Below are positions 22,566 to 22,725 of a DNA stretch of 22,725 nt, piece by piece. Location: positions 1 to 22,725 of the forward strand of contig JAZLGV010000071.1 in NCBI GenBank assembly GCA_045616505.1, written 5' to 3'. The stretch comes from JAKSUT01 sp045616505 (GTDB lineage: Bacteria; Cyanobacteriota; Vampirovibrionia; Gastranaerophilales; Gastranaerophilaceae). The first letter of the stretch is position 1, and the number at the start of each line of letters is the position of its first letter. The notes below the pieces were generated by a model. That model worked only from the letters and a program-made list of their open reading frames with translations, had not been told where the DNA came from and did no database searches. A program made the position numbers and the translations under genes.

Positions 22566-22725
22566 TTATTAAGAAATATTACAAAAATATATACAAACAG
22601 TATATAAAAAAGCAATATTTTTTATACCAATGTTTTTATAATAGTGTAAGACAAAACAAAAGCCGAAAACAAAAGCTAAAAAAGATTTTCATTTCACTTT
22701 CAAAATACACACACTTCACATTACG

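Noticed and set aside
22603..22624. AT-only inverted repeat as a terminator
   Set aside because: ATAAAAAA/TTTTTTAT with a 6-base loop has no G-C pairs in the stem and is easily explained by base composition.

Overview
The window is AT-rich (roughly 30% G+C by eye), gene-dense DNA. It looks like chromosomal sequence from a Gram-negative-type bacterium near the Cyanobacteria, most likely the Melainabacteria/Gastranaerophilales lineage. This is inference from an SLH-domain surface protein, a class A PBP operon with lspA and a LapA-like membrane protein, and several proteins whose N-termini carry short SFQ/NFKA/VFGAKP-type peptides. There is no phage, IS element or CRISPR array.

Layout. Positions 1-5.4 kb hold a SIMPL-domain exported protein, two tiny genes, a TPR/GT-B glycosyltransferase-like gene, a large hypothetical protein with a possible His/Cys protease dyad, and an exported alpha/beta hydrolase. 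A 23-codon remnant of the tryptophan synthase beta chain lies between the glycosyltransferase-like gene and the hypothetical gene. Positions 5.4-8.9 kb hold a 54-aa gene with its own terminator, an orphan GAF-PAS histidine kinase and a TPR membrane protein. Positions 8.9-9.8 kb are the most unusual part. An initiator tRNA-fMet gene (minus strand) has two tandem 97-bp repeats directly on its 5' side, and the repeats fold into hairpins with compensatory base changes. A long hairpin lies beyond them. On the 3' side are an 18-bp copy of the tRNA 3' end, two strong terminators and a small membrane-protein gene.

Positions 9.9-10.9 kb hold three small unknown proteins. Positions 11-19 kb are a run of minus-strand genes: a DHH/DHHA1 phosphoesterase, gltX, and a likely envelope operon read as class A PBP, exported NTF2-like protein, lspA, an RluA-family pseudouridine synthase and a LapA-like protein. 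Most of its gene joints are overlaps or gaps of about a dozen bases. Positions 19-22.5 kb hold a YkgJ-type cysteine-cluster protein, a three-repeat SLH protein, an unknown 321-aa protein and surE.

The control signals are sigma70-like. Many genes have a -35/-10 pair with 17-18 bp spacing and end in a strong intrinsic terminator. Three genes have a -10 box only 6-7 bases before the ATG and no Shine-Dalgarno, so they are candidate leaderless mRNAs. Two convergent gene pairs share a TTAA that holds both stop codons.
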